Source: a bacterium
GTDB lineage: Bacteria > Armatimonadota > Abditibacteriia > Abditibacteriales > Abditibacteriaceae
Reading direction: 5' to 3'
Assembly (NCBI GenBank): GCA_004172935.1
Contig: SDZD01000008.1
Span: 62,001-126,000 of the forward strand
Length of the DNA stretch: 64,000 nt
Shown piece after piece: positions 35,610-44,691 of this stretch. Positions within the stretch are counted from its first letter, which is position 1. Each line of letters begins with the position of its first letter. Below the pieces are notes generated by a model, which saw only the letters and a list, made by a program, of their open reading frames with translations, was not told where the DNA came from and ran no database searches. Position numbers and translations under genes: made by a program.

Positions 35610-35888
35610 ATGAAACATCGCCAGATCGAACCAACTCCCGATGGGCATTATGTCATCATCGACGGGCGCAAGTGGCGGGCGACTAACCCCAATTTGCCTG
35701 AAGACGAGCGTAAGAAGTGGGTTTCGGAACTGATGAGCGCGCGGCGCGCGGTAGGCTCAGCGCTCAAATCGAAAGACAAAGATGCCGAGGAAGCCGCTCG
35801 CAACAGGGTTCAAATCGCCAAGGAAGCGCTTGGCGAACGCGGGCCAAAATGGTGGGAGAATAACAGTTCTAAAAAAATTTCGGAGTGA
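35610..35888 (+). CDS. Conserved small protein of unknown function
   Basis: 92 aa: YVIIDGRKWRATNPNLPEDERKKWVSELMSARRAVG, later ARNRVQIAKEALGERGPKWW. This pattern (GRRWRxTDPxIP ... LxxELMxARRAV ... AKxALGERGxPWW) is familiar from small proteins of many bacteria, sometimes mis-named biopolymer transporter Tol. No catalytic motif; charged helices; cytoplasmic. It lies 44 bases after the pseudopilin-like gene, so it may be the last gene of that operon. Confidence 0.75.
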   Translation: MKHRQIEPTPDGHYVIIDGRKWRATNPNLPEDERKKWVSELMSARRAVGSALKSKDKDAEEAARNRVQIAKEALGERGPKWWENNSSKKISE

Positions 35889-35955
35889 AATTGAACAAAA
35901 CCTCAGAGGCTGCGTCTTTAGGCTCAGAACTTGCCTTAATGGGAAGCAGGAGAAC

Positions 35956-36276
35956 ATGAATATGAAAATCCAAAACAAGAAAACCGTGTCCATCGCTCTT
36001 ATGGGCGTCTTGGCTACCTCGGCCTTGGGAGGCGTGTTCGCACCCGCAGCGGAAGCACAGTCCTCGAAGAAATGGCGTAACTTCGCCATCGCAGGTGGCG
36101 CTATCGCCGGCTACGGCTTGCTCAAAAAGAACAAGACCGCGACCATCGCAGGTGCAGCTCTCGGCGGCTACTCGCTGTATCGTAGCAGCAAGGCTCGCAA
36201 GAACGAGAAAAGGCGTTCGCAGTCATGGTACAAGCAGCGCTATGGTCGCAACTGGCGCGCCCACTATCGCAGCTAA
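35956..36276 (+). CDS. Small secreted glycine-zipper protein
   Basis: 106 aa from ATG 35956, chosen for the AGGAG box four bases upstream; longer frames overlap the previous gene. Signal peptide MNMKIQNKKTVSIALMGVLATSALGGVFAPAAEAQ. The mature part has a glycine-rich segment (FAIAGGAIAGYGLLKKNKTATIAGAALGGYSLYRSSKAR) resembling glycine-zipper outer-membrane proteins, and ends with a basic, Trp/Tyr/Arg-rich tail. Possibly membrane-associated or matrix-forming. A good terminator follows. Confidence 0.8.
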   Translation: MNMKIQNKKTVSIALMGVLATSALGGVFAPAAEAQSSKKWRNFAIAGGAIAGYGLLKKNKTATIAGAALGGYSLYRSSKARKNEKRRSQSWYKQRYGRNWRAHYRS

Positions 36277-36298
36277 ACCAAGCGTCGATCAATTCCAG

Positions 36299-36325
36299 CA
36301 ACCGTTTCCCTCTGGGAAGCGGTTG
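36299..36325 (+). terminator. Terminator of the glycine-zipper gene
   Basis: Stem caaccgtttccc / gggaagcggttg (one T-G pair) with a tct loop, followed by tttttttg. It is 22 bases after the stop at 36276. Confidence 0.88.
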
Positions 36326-36369
36326 TTTTTTTGTCTGTATCCTTACTTCTGACGGCTGGATTTTAACTC

Positions 36370-36475
36370 CGTAGGGGCAACCACGTGGTTGCTCATCATT
36401 CCGGTTGCTCGTTGTTCGCATCAATGCGATGTATGAGCAGTTCATATGATGGGCAACCCACGTGGTTGCCCTACG
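36370..36475. repeat. REPIN-like element with 19-bp inverted termini
   Basis: 106 bases bounded by cgtaggggcaaccacgtgg at the left and its near reverse complement cccacgtggttgccctacg at the right. Each end also holds a small palindrome (caaccacgtggttg and caacccacgtggttg). This is the layout of paired REP sequences in inverted orientation. No ORF inside. It separates the glycine-zipper gene from the glycosyltransferase and ends 34 bases before the latter's start. Confidence 0.7.
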
Positions 36476-36509
36476 AATTACAAACCAACTGCATTCAAAC
36501 TCAAGGTTC

Positions 36510-37679
36510 ATGCACGTTCTTCATGCTCATAACGAAATTCTCGCGTCGCGCGGCGGCATAGTAGCCGCTTTGGCGGGTTTGCTGCCCGCACTGAGGGAAC
36601 AGGGCGTGCAGACGGATTTAGCCTCGATAATCCCCTGGAAGGAAGACGCCAGCGCTTCGCCTCTTCACGGGCCGCATTTACATCTGGCTCATGCCTTCGA
36701 TCCAGTGTTTGGTTTTTCGACCGAACTACGCCCAATCATGGAAGAATTGGCGCGCGAGTCGAGCGTCATCCATTCGCATGGCCTGTGGTTTTTCGTCAAC
36801 TACATGGCCTATCGCGTGGCGAGGGAAAGTAAGAAGCCGCACATCATCTCCGTGCATGGCATGGCGCAGCCCTACATCCAGAGCCGCTCGCGAATGAAAA
36901 AAGCGCCCATCGATTGGTGGTTTCAAGACCGCGCCTTACAGCGCGCGCACGCACTACAAGCGCTCGTGCCCACCGAAGTCGAGGATATTCGGCGTTTAGG
37001 GCTAACCAACCCTATCGCACTCATTCCCAACGGCGTCAAGTTGGACGACACGCCACCGCCAGCGCGCGAACAACTCGAAGAGCAGTTTCCGGCCCTCAAA
37101 AATCGCAGAGTGCTGCTGTTTTTGGGGCGCCTTCATCCCAAAAAGGGCCTGACACATTTTCTGCCCGCCTGGAAACGCGCCAATATGGGGCAACACGACT
37201 GGCATTTCCTGGTGGCTGGCCCCGATGAGGGCGGGCATCTCGCCGAACTAGAAGCGCAGGTCGCGACATTGGATTTGAAAAACGAAGTCACATTCGCGGG
37301 ATTGGTGACGGGCGACCTCAAGCGCGCAGCCATTCACCACGCTCAGGCTTTTGTTCTGCCTTCTCACTCCGAAGGGTTCTCTATGTCGTTGCTAGAAGCA
37401 TTGGGCGCGCGCGTGCCCATCCTCATCACCCCCGGCTGCAACTTCCCCGAAGCCAGTCAAGCCGGAGCCGCCCTCGAAACCCCCGCCACTGAAGAAGGCT
37501 CTTTCGAGGCGTTACAACAACTACTGACCCTTTCCGACGATGAGCGCCGCGTCATGGGCGAACGCGGGCGAGCTTTAGTCGAGCGCGATTATCAGTGGGA
37601 AGTGGTGGCAAGCAAGATGAAGTCGGTGTACCAGTGGTGCGCGGGCAGTGGCCCCAAACCCAACTGCATCGTTGATTAA
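36510..37679 (+). CDS. Family 4 (GT-B) glycosyltransferase
   Basis: 389 aa from ATG 36510 (MHVLHAHNEILASRGGIVAALAGLLPAL). GT-B fold: the N-terminal acceptor domain has GGIVAAL and IHSHGLWFF, and SVHGMAQPYI. The C-terminal donor domain starts about residue 195 with RVLLFLGRLHPKKGLTHFLPAW and has the E-x7-E motif in PSHSEGFSMSLLEALGA. It transfers a sugar from a nucleotide donor to a polysaccharide, lipid or protein acceptor; donor and acceptor are unknown. Isolated gene, no polysaccharide cluster around. No signal peptide. Confidence 0.92.
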   Translation: MHVLHAHNEILASRGGIVAALAGLLPALREQGVQTDLASIIPWKEDASASPLHGPHLHLAHAFDPVFGFSTELRPIMEELARESSVIHSHGLWFFVNYMAYRVARESKKPHIISVHGMAQPYIQSRSRMKKAPIDWWFQDRALQRAHALQALVPTEVEDIRRLGLTNPIALIPNGVKLDDTPPPAREQLEEQFPALKNRRVLLFLGRLHPKKGLTHFLPAWKRANMGQHDWHFLVAGPDEGGHLAELEAQVATLDLKNEVTFAGLVTGDLKRAAIHHAQAFVLPSHSEGFSMSLLEALGARVPILITPGCNFPEASQAGAALETPATEEGSFEALQQLLTLSDDERRVMGERGRALVERDYQWEVVASKMKSVYQWCAGSGPKPNCIVD

Positions 37680-37720
37680 CAGGTTGGAAATTGCCTGTTC
37701 CATTCCAACAAATCTTCCCT

Positions 37721-38455
37721 TTAGTCCTGTTCAACTCCTAACAATGACGGCAGGATTTCTTCGACTCGGCCCAGAATCGTCTCGCCGAAGTAAGGCGACG
37801 CGACTTCGAGCGGGGTGAGATTCACCAATATGGTGCGGGCGCCCGCGTCGAAGGCAGAGCGCACGAACTCGGAAGCCGGAGCCACCGAACCCGAAGTGCC
37901 AATCGCCAGAAACAGGTCACAAAAGCGAAGCGCCCGTTTCGTTCGATGCAAAGCCTCGACAGGCAACGCCTCATGAAACAGCGTGATGTCAGGCCGCAAA
38001 GCATCACCACAAATCGGGCAGATAGGAACTTCAACGGGCACAACCAAATCCTCGAACGGTTCGGCGTTCGGGCAAGTGGGGTTCAGGCAGCGCGAGCGCA
38101 ACAGCGAACCATGAATTTCAACGACATCTTCGCTTCCGGCGCGAGTCTGCAAACCATCCACGTTCTGCGTGACGAGGGTAATCTGCGCCCTGTCTTGCCA
38201 CTTCTTCTGCCATCGAGCGAGAGCGTAGTGGGCGACGTTGGGATGCACATTGGCGCTCCCACCTCGCAAACGTCCATAAAGCTCCCACATCTGCGGTAAT
38301 AATTCGCGCACGCGCCGCCCATCAGAAACGGGCAACAACTCCTGCGCCAATCCCCCCAATGGCCCTCGAAAGGTAGGGATACCCGAAGGCGCGCTCACCC
38401 CAGCCCCGGTCAGAACAACAATTTGGCGGTAATTTTGAAAATCGAGAGGTTTCAT
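37721..38455 (-). CDS. Sir2-family NAD-dependent deacylase
   Basis: 244 aa. NAD-binding motif VLTGAGVSAPSGIPTFRG, TQNVDGLQTRAG, catalytic His in VEIHGSLLRSRC (around 113), the zinc Cys pairs in CLNPTC and CPIC, and RPDITLFHEALP with LAIGTSGSVAPASEF. A sirtuin of the bacterial CobB type, removing acetyl or acyl groups from lysines. The ATG overlaps the stop of the small secreted protein upstream (ATGA), so the two are translationally coupled, an odd pairing of a cytoplasmic enzyme and an exported peptide. Confidence 0.94.
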   Translation of the reverse strand: MKPLDFQNYRQIVVLTGAGVSAPSGIPTFRGPLGGLAQELLPVSDGRRVRELLPQMWELYGRLRGGSANVHPNVAHYALARWQKKWQDRAQITLVTQNVDGLQTRAGSEDVVEIHGSLLRSRCLNPTCPNAEPFEDLVVPVEVPICPICGDALRPDITLFHEALPVEALHRTKRALRFCDLFLAIGTSGSVAPASEFVRSAFDAGARTILVNLTPLEVASPYFGETILGRVEEILPSLLGVEQD

Positions 38456-38676
38456 GGAACAGACTCTGACGCAGCGCCAGATTCCGGCAAATATCGGCCC
38501 AAGTCGTAGCGCTCGATTTCTTTATCATTGATGCGAAACAGCGTGCACCCATCATTCGAGAACCGAGGAATTTTGAGGGCTGTTTGGGCTATGGAGGCAC
38601 GCGGAGAAATGGTGCGCGCCGCAACAAATAGGAGCGGTGCGGCGATCACTGCCATCAAAGGAAGCGGGAGTTTCAT
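38452..38676 (-). CDS. Small exported protein of unknown function
   Basis: 74 aa. Signal peptide or anchor MKLPLPLMAVIAAPLLFVAARTIS, then a 50-residue tail with one Cys (NDGCTLFRIND). No family recognised. Coding is supported by the 4-base overlap with the sirtuin start and the 32-base spacing to the glutaminyl cyclase gene upstream. Confidence 0.6.
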   Translation of the reverse strand: MKLPLPLMAVIAAPLLFVAARTISPRASIAQTALKIPRFSNDGCTLFRINDKEIERYDLGRYLPESGAASESVP

Positions 38677-38708
38677 ATGGGGATAGAGAGAGAGGGGGAG
38701 AATAGAAT

Positions 38709-39518
38709 TTAGTTCTTAACTCGAATCCAGAAGAGCTTGGGCCAGTTTTTTCCGGTGACGAAGATGCGTTGATTTTTTTCGTCGTAGGCGATGCCGTTCA
38801 GGACGTTTTCGAGGCCACCACGCTCAGTGAGGGGGATGATGGTGGAGAGGTCGAGGAAGGATTCGACTTTACCGCTGGTGGGGTCGATGATGACGATGTC
38901 GTCCTGCTGCCAGACGTTCGCCCAGATTTTGCCGTTAATCCATTCGAGTTCGTTGATGTTGCGCAGCTCTTCGCCGTCCCATGTCACTTTGACTGTCTTC
39001 TGGGAGGAAAAATCTTTGGGGTCGCGCCATGTCAGAACATCGCTGCCATCGCTTTGGATGAGCGACTTTCCATCGAAGGTGAGGCCCCAGCCCTCGTTTT
39101 GGAAGCTGAATTTGCCGACAGGCTTGAAACTTTCGTCATAGACCAAGCCCAATTTGTTCTGCCATGTGAGTTGGTAGAACTTGCCTCCTGCCAGGGCCAA
39201 ACCTTCGCCGAATAGCTCTTTGGGCAAGTCGACTTTCTTCTCGACAGTGCCCGATTGCAAGTCGATGCGACGCACGCTGGACTCGCCTTCGAGTCCCGTC
39301 GATTCGTACAGCTTGCCGTTATGAATCAACAAGCCTTCAGTAAAGGCATCAGTGTTGTGCGGGAACGAACCCAGAACTTCCCACTTCAACTCAGGAGCGC
39401 CGGGCTTTTGAGTGGCGGCGATATTAGACAGAGTGGCATTCTGGGCCTGTGCAGAGGGCTTTTGGCCCGCGCATCCCGCAATGATCAGCAGCGAAAAAAC
39501 AATACAGAGCGAACGCAT
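38709..39518 (-). CDS. Glutaminyl-peptide cyclotransferase, lipoprotein
   Basis: 269 aa. Lipoprotein signal MRSLCIVFSLLIIAGCAGQ with lipobox IAGC. The five-bladed propeller type glutamine cyclotransferase family is recognisable from AFTEGLLIHNGKLYESTGLEG, FGEGLALAGGKFYQLTWQN, WGLTFDGKSLIQSDGSD, NELEWINGKIWANVWQQDDI and LNGIAYDEKNQRIFVTGKNWPKLF. It converts N-terminal Gln of peptides to pyroglutamate, usually in the periplasm. First gene of a three-gene unit with the small exported protein and Sir2. Confidence 0.93.
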   Translation of the reverse strand: MRSLCIVFSLLIIAGCAGQKPSAQAQNATLSNIAATQKPGAPELKWEVLGSFPHNTDAFTEGLLIHNGKLYESTGLEGESSVRRIDLQSGTVEKKVDLPKELFGEGLALAGGKFYQLTWQNKLGLVYDESFKPVGKFSFQNEGWGLTFDGKSLIQSDGSDVLTWRDPKDFSSQKTVKVTWDGEELRNINELEWINGKIWANVWQQDDIVIIDPTSGKVESFLDLSTIIPLTERGGLENVLNGIAYDEKNQRIFVTGKNWPKLFWIRVKN

Positions 39519-39555
39519 TAACTCTCAATTAGAAGGCGGGCGAGGGAGTGGGGTT

Positions 39556-41607
39556 TCATCCTGGCATCAGTTGATGTCCGGTGCGCCCCTGCCAACCGTC
39601 GATACATATCCAGAATAGCATCATTGCCACATCACCCAAAGCCAATCCGAGGAAGAGTGGGCCGACTTTGCGCGACGACTCGACACCCGAATATTTGGTA
39701 ATCAGCGACTTCGCCCCCCAGCCAACGAAGATGGAAAACCACAAAGCATGAATGGGGTAAGAAACCGCCATCACGTAGCCGAGCGGGTGGAGCGGAAACC
39801 ATGCGAAGCGAGAGCGCATGACCATCGTGGCCCATACGATGCCTACAGCAATGATGGTCCATATCCACGCCATGATGTCGGGCGAGGCCACTTCCTGTGT
39901 CATGGAGTAGGCGTTGCTTCCGGCGTTACGCGGCCCCCACTCGCGAAGCCAACCCTGCAAGCCAAGCCCAGAGTTTTCGTAGCCGAGGCGCACGTTCATG
40001 GAGAAGCCGACGACCATACCAACCAGAATGACGGCAGTGATGAGGGCGAAAAGCTTTTTACCGTGGATTTTCTGGTCGTGGGCGAGCTTGAAGCTTTGCA
40101 CGAAGGAGGGCATGAGCGAACCGCGATAATCCTGAATGGTGGAGGCTTCCATGAAGGCCGCTGTCGCGATGCCGTGCGAGGGGGAAAGCAGAGTTCCTGG
40201 CCCCATGCCAATGAGGCCCGCGAAGGTGCCGAGCGGTTGCCAGTTATGGTGAACAAAGAGCAAACCGCCTTCGGCCACGACGCGAGAAAGCACGACGGCG
40301 ATGAGCAGATAGCTCCCCCACAGCAACAGCGACAGGAGCGGACTCATGCCCGCCGCGATGCCCCACGCGACCATGAAGGCGAAGCACCCCAGGAAGCCCC
40401 AGAAGGCGACGGGGTAGGAAAGCGCCTCGTTGCGCTCGGTTTCGGTCGGTTTGGCGCGACGAATGGCGCGCTGGAAGACATGTGTGAAGTGGCGGCGCCC
40501 AGTCCAGAAGATGACAGCGGCGTAGGCGAAGAAAGCGCCACTTTCCTGCGAGGCGTGGAAGACGGCGCCGCCACTTTCCATAACCTGCGGCAAGCTGGCC
40601 TGCGGGTAGCCAAGGAGCGCCGCCACAACGAGTTGCATCTTCATGAAGAGGAAGAAGAACCACAGAGAGAAGCCAACTTCGCCGCTCAGGAAGTAGGCAA
40701 TACCAACGGCAATGGGGTAGATGAGAAGGGGTAATCCGGCGATCTGGTTCCACGGCGCCTCGGTCATGAGCGGCCATGTATTGATGGAAAGCGGGAAGGT
40801 AGGGACATCGGGGAAGTACAGGTTTAGACCGCGCAGGGCTTGGATGAAAACGGCGATGCTAAAGCCCGTCCACATGAGAGGGGTACGGAAAAAGCGGCCA
40901 ACGACGGCGTATTTGTCGTCACCGTCGAGGTCTTCAGTAAGGGTGAGGGGAAGGCGCAACAGCGGGAAAGCGAGCACTTCGCGTTCGCCCCACTGGGCGC
41001 GCAGAATGACGCTCAGGCACGCCATCATACCGAACGACGCCGCGAAGAAGGCTCCCCAGGCCAACAGAGGAATGAACCATGCGCCCCAAGGAATGGACTG
41101 GCCCTGCGAAAGTCCGGTGTACCATGCCTCGACAACGTAGCGGTTCTGAGTGCCATCGGCGTTAAGCGCCGGGGTGAACCAGGGCGGCAAACCTTTAAGG
41201 ACATCGAACCACTTGTTTTCGCGCGTCGAGTAGTAGAACGAACCGATAATAAAGGAGACGAAGTAGTTGTTACCGCCGATGCCGACCGTGAGGGTGGAAA
41301 ACAGGCAGGACATGTAGACGGTGAGAACTTCGTTGCGCCGGAAAGAGAAACGCTTAGACACCAGGCGGAGCAATGGGTTGACGACCATCATCAACACAAG
41401 CAGAACGCCGATAGCTCCCGGCGGCAGATGAGTGGCGCCGAGGAAGGTGTTGGAAAAACGGTAGTCGATGACGGGAATGGCCCACGCGAAGAAAACCGCG
41501 ATGAGCAACGAAAGGACTACGACTCGAAAGGTGACGCCCGGCGAGTAATCGGACGGGGTTTCGAGCGCGGATTCTGCGATAGTGGGCGAGGACTTGACGG
41601 CCTTCAT
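39556..41607 (-). CDS. Polytopic membrane protein, DUF6785/OPT-like
   Basis: 683 aa with about 12-14 hydrophobic segments, for example VVLSLLIAVFFAWAIPVI, GAIGVLLVLMMVVNPLL and LLWGSYLLIAVVLSRVV. Conserved soluble-loop motifs include NPLLRLVSKRFSFRRNEVLTVYMSC and REVLAFPLLRLPL. I recognise the family as the DUF6785/DUF6784 group frequent in Armatimonadota and Planctomycetes, with resemblance to oligopeptide (OPT) transporters. Substrate unknown. It lies between a GH2 beta-galactosidase and the cyclase, all on the minus strand, so uptake of sugars or peptides released by nearby secreted enzymes is a possibility. Confidence 0.85.
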   Translation of the reverse strand: MKAVKSSPTIAESALETPSDYSPGVTFRVVVLSLLIAVFFAWAIPVIDYRFSNTFLGATHLPPGAIGVLLVLMMVVNPLLRLVSKRFSFRRNEVLTVYMSCLFSTLTVGIGGNNYFVSFIIGSFYYSTRENKWFDVLKGLPPWFTPALNADGTQNRYVVEAWYTGLSQGQSIPWGAWFIPLLAWGAFFAASFGMMACLSVILRAQWGEREVLAFPLLRLPLTLTEDLDGDDKYAVVGRFFRTPLMWTGFSIAVFIQALRGLNLYFPDVPTFPLSINTWPLMTEAPWNQIAGLPLLIYPIAVGIAYFLSGEVGFSLWFFFLFMKMQLVVAALLGYPQASLPQVMESGGAVFHASQESGAFFAYAAVIFWTGRRHFTHVFQRAIRRAKPTETERNEALSYPVAFWGFLGCFAFMVAWGIAAGMSPLLSLLLWGSYLLIAVVLSRVVAEGGLLFVHHNWQPLGTFAGLIGMGPGTLLSPSHGIATAAFMEASTIQDYRGSLMPSFVQSFKLAHDQKIHGKKLFALITAVILVGMVVGFSMNVRLGYENSGLGLQGWLREWGPRNAGSNAYSMTQEVASPDIMAWIWTIIAVGIVWATMVMRSRFAWFPLHPLGYVMAVSYPIHALWFSIFVGWGAKSLITKYSGVESSRKVGPLFLGLALGDVAMMLFWICIDGWQGRTGHQLMPG

Positions 41608-41720
41608 TGAGATATTTGAAACAAATTAAGAGCGCGAGGAGGTTCGAGAGTGGGGAAGGTGTCTTGGTTGCGCTTTGCGCAATTGGAAGCAGCAGAAAGG
41701 GGAGAAGTTATTGGGACGGA

Positions 41721-44582
41721 CTATCTGTAAGTGGATGCGATGTTGGGTGGGGGAAGAATAACTTTGTTACGGGTCGTGATCGTGACTGGCTGAAAACCGG
41801 AAGCAGTCGCCTTCAAATTAATGGTGGAGGCTTTGATGCTGGGAGCGGTGGCTGTTACCTGAATAGAGCCAGCGGTGCGCGGCGCACCGAGGATGAGCAT
41901 GGCGCGGCCATGAAAGGCGCGTCGAGTGTTGGCTTTATCGGACTCGTGACTGGAAGGGTCGCCGTTGCCGACGCCCAAATTGCGGGCGCCTTTGATGGAG
42001 AAGGTTATGGGGTTATCGGAATCGGGGACGATGCGGCCCTGCGCATCGACGACGGCGACTTCTACGACAGTGGCATCCTGACCATCAGATTTAAGCGTTG
42101 TGCGGTCGGCATTGAGACGAAGTGCGGCGGGACGGCCCGTGGTTTCGACACGATGGGTGGAGACTAATTCTCCGGCAGCATTGTAGCCACGCGCTTCAAG
42201 AACGCCGGGGGTATAAGGGACTTCCCATTCGACATGCTCGTAGGGAGGCATGGCTTTGGAGCCGAGGCTTTTTCCATTGAGGCGGAGTTCGATGGTGGGA
42301 GCATTGCCGTACACCCAGACGCGCACATTTTGGCCGGGGGTTTTGCCCGCCGCGTTCCAATCGGGGAAGAGGTGGACGATGGGCTTGCTGCCCCACCATG
42401 CTTGATAGTAGTAGTACGGGTCTTTGGGGAAACCGCACATATCCATGATGCCGAAGTGCGAGTTGATGCAGGGCCAACCGTAAGGGGTGGGTTCGCCGCG
42501 ATAGTCGAAGCCCGTCCATACGAAACCGCCCGCCGCGTAAGGACGAATGGCGAGGGCTTTCCAGGCATCTTGCGCAGAGTTAGCCCAACCGCCGCCGCGC
42601 TGGTCGTAGTTGGAGACGTAGCCTTTTTCTTTGTCATCGACATATTCGCCGCGCGTGGCAACTGCCGAGGCGGTTTCGGAGCCGTACATCGGGGTATTCG
42701 GGTAGGTGTTGTGGAACCAGTCGTAGCTGTCGATACCGTAGTTCAAACCTTCGATGTCTTGCACAGCATGGAAACCATCGGGACTATGGCCTCCGTTCAT
42801 GGCGGCGCTGACAGGGCGGGTGCCATCGAGAGCATCAGTGACCACCTTCATGGCCTTGAAGATGCGGGCGCCTTCGGGGGTGCTTTGCAAGCCTTCCTCG
42901 TTCGCCATCGACCAGATGATGACGCTGGGATGGTTGCGGTCGCGCTTGACCATGTTGCGCAGTTCGCCCAGATTCTCGGCTTTGGTTCCACTAGGGGTTT
43001 TGGCACCTGTGGCGTCGCCGAGGTGACGGGTTTCATCCATAACCAACATGCCCTGCCGATCACAGGCATCGAGCAGTTCCTGAGCGACGGGGTTGTGGGA
43101 GGTGCGGTAGGCATTGGAACCCATGCCCTTGAGCGTTTTGATGCGCCAATCGAGTATCGAGTCGGGGAGTGCGACACCAACTCCGGCGAAGTCCTGGTGG
43201 TTACAGGTGCCTTTGATTTTTACACGCTTGCCGTTGAGGAAGAAGCCATCAGTGGCATCGAAGCGAATGGTGCGGACTCCGAAACTGCTACTCTGGTTAT
43301 CGAGGGGTTGACTGCCCCTCAACAAGTAGGTTTCGACTTTATAGAGATCGGGGGTTTCGATGCTCCAAAGTTGAGGTTGAGGCAGATTAGCGGTTTGCGA
43401 AATGATTCGCGTCGAGTTAGGGGCGAGGGAAACGCTCTGACGCGCGGTAGTGACGATACGGCCACTGGGGGCGAGGATACGCGATTCGAGGACAGCGTTT
43501 TGAGCGGTGGGCGCGTCGTTACGGAGTTCGGTTTGGACGCTGACCTGTGCGGGAGCAACGACGCCGTTTCGGGGTTCGGGCATCTTGGTTTGGATGCGAA
43601 CTCCCCACGGAGCGACGTGGAGCGGGGCGGCGATGGTGAGCCAGACATGGCGGTATATACCTCCACCTTCATACCACCAGCCCTCGTTGGCGCGGGCATC
43701 GGCGCGCACTACGAGTTGGTTATTGGCGCCATATTTGGCGAACTTGGAGATGTCGAAACGGAAAGGGGCGTAACCACTTTTCCAGTTGCCGAGCTTTTGG
43801 CCGTTGAGGTAGACGGTGGCATCGCGGTAGACGCCATCGAAGTCGAGCCAGAGAGTTTTGCCTTTGGCGTCGGCGGGGAGAGCGAAGGATTTTCGATACC
43901 ACCCTACCCCGGTCTTTCTGGAGCCGCGCCCAACATCGCCGTTGGGGACAAATTCGTTTTCGACGACGAAATCGTGGGGGACATCGAGCAAACGCCACGA
44001 GGAGTCATTGAAATCGGGACGGAGGTAGGGAGACGGCGGGACAGCGCCGATTTGGAGGCCGGTTTCGTTGATGCCGCCCGCGCCGTCTTCGTTGTGGACT
44101 AATACCGCGAGGTCGTTGGTTTGTCCGGCTTTCCAAGCGCGCGAGACATCGACATCGAAGGCTTCGCTCCAACCTTGATGCTCGGCGATTTTTTGGCCGT
44201 TGAGGTAGACGATGGCATCGTCGTCAACGCCCGAAAAGCGCACAATACGCGGGCCGATTACGCCGGGTTTGTCTTCGAGGGAGGCGCGAAACCAGCCGTT
44301 GGTTTTGGGCGGCATGGAGTTAGGGCCGTTGCTGTCGGTGAAATCGGCAGCAGCAGGGTCGGAGGTAAGGCCCGCTGTATCGGTGGCACTGGTCGCGACT
44401 TTGTAGCGCCATTTAGGGATGGGATAGCCCTGACCCAGCGGAGTGGATTCGGTGGGGTCGCCTTGATGGAAACGCCAATCGAAATCGAGCGAACGGTGGA
44501 CGCGCGGCGCTTCGACAGCCCAGAGAGGAAGCGAACACGACAGAAAGGCGGCGAACAGAAATGGGGTTCTCGATGAAAGCAT
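41721..44582 (-). CDS. Secreted GH2 beta-galactosidase-like enzyme
   Basis: 953 aa from ATG 44582; a GTG four codons earlier is possible. Signal peptide MLSSRTPFLFAAFLSCSLPLWA. N-terminal jelly-roll domain with RHVWLTI, immunoglobulin-like domain, then the TIM barrel with NHQDFAG, GSNAYRTSHNP, acid/base Glu in WSMANEEG (about 560) and nucleophile Glu in YGSETAS (about 634), and GFVWTGFDYRGEPTPYGWP. C-terminal Ig-like domains follow (LRLNADRTTLKSDGQDATVVEVAVVD, similar to DUF4982/Big_4). It hydrolyses terminal beta-galactosides outside the cytoplasm. A series of AATCAAT sites upstream suggests specific regulation. Confidence 0.93.
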   Translation of the reverse strand: MLSSRTPFLFAAFLSCSLPLWAVEAPRVHRSLDFDWRFHQGDPTESTPLGQGYPIPKWRYKVATSATDTAGLTSDPAAADFTDSNGPNSMPPKTNGWFRASLEDKPGVIGPRIVRFSGVDDDAIVYLNGQKIAEHQGWSEAFDVDVSRAWKAGQTNDLAVLVHNEDGAGGINETGLQIGAVPPSPYLRPDFNDSSWRLLDVPHDFVVENEFVPNGDVGRGSRKTGVGWYRKSFALPADAKGKTLWLDFDGVYRDATVYLNGQKLGNWKSGYAPFRFDISKFAKYGANNQLVVRADARANEGWWYEGGGIYRHVWLTIAAPLHVAPWGVRIQTKMPEPRNGVVAPAQVSVQTELRNDAPTAQNAVLESRILAPSGRIVTTARQSVSLAPNSTRIISQTANLPQPQLWSIETPDLYKVETYLLRGSQPLDNQSSSFGVRTIRFDATDGFFLNGKRVKIKGTCNHQDFAGVGVALPDSILDWRIKTLKGMGSNAYRTSHNPVAQELLDACDRQGMLVMDETRHLGDATGAKTPSGTKAENLGELRNMVKRDRNHPSVIIWSMANEEGLQSTPEGARIFKAMKVVTDALDGTRPVSAAMNGGHSPDGFHAVQDIEGLNYGIDSYDWFHNTYPNTPMYGSETASAVATRGEYVDDKEKGYVSNYDQRGGGWANSAQDAWKALAIRPYAAGGFVWTGFDYRGEPTPYGWPCINSHFGIMDMCGFPKDPYYYYQAWWGSKPIVHLFPDWNAAGKTPGQNVRVWVYGNAPTIELRLNGKSLGSKAMPPYEHVEWEVPYTPGVLEARGYNAAGELVSTHRVETTGRPAALRLNADRTTLKSDGQDATVVEVAVVDAQGRIVPDSDNPITFSIKGARNLGVGNGDPSSHESDKANTRRAFHGRAMLILGAPRTAGSIQVTATAPSIKASTINLKATASGFQPVTITTRNKVILPPPNIASTYR

Positions 44583-44691
44583 TGTGGCGCTCACGGGTTG
44601 GTGTGCCAGATATTTTGCAACAATCAGCGAGAGCTTGTTTGAGAGTTGAATGCGCTAACGTTCACTCTTTTTCGGGGAATTGAATAAGGCT

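Noticed and set aside
36370-36475. Palindromic repeats as a mini CRISPR array
   Set aside because: Only two units, in inverted rather than direct orientation, and no cas genes.
42234-44102. 622-codon plus-strand frame opposite the GH2 gene
   Set aside because: Antisense shadow; the minus strand has signal peptide and both catalytic glutamates.
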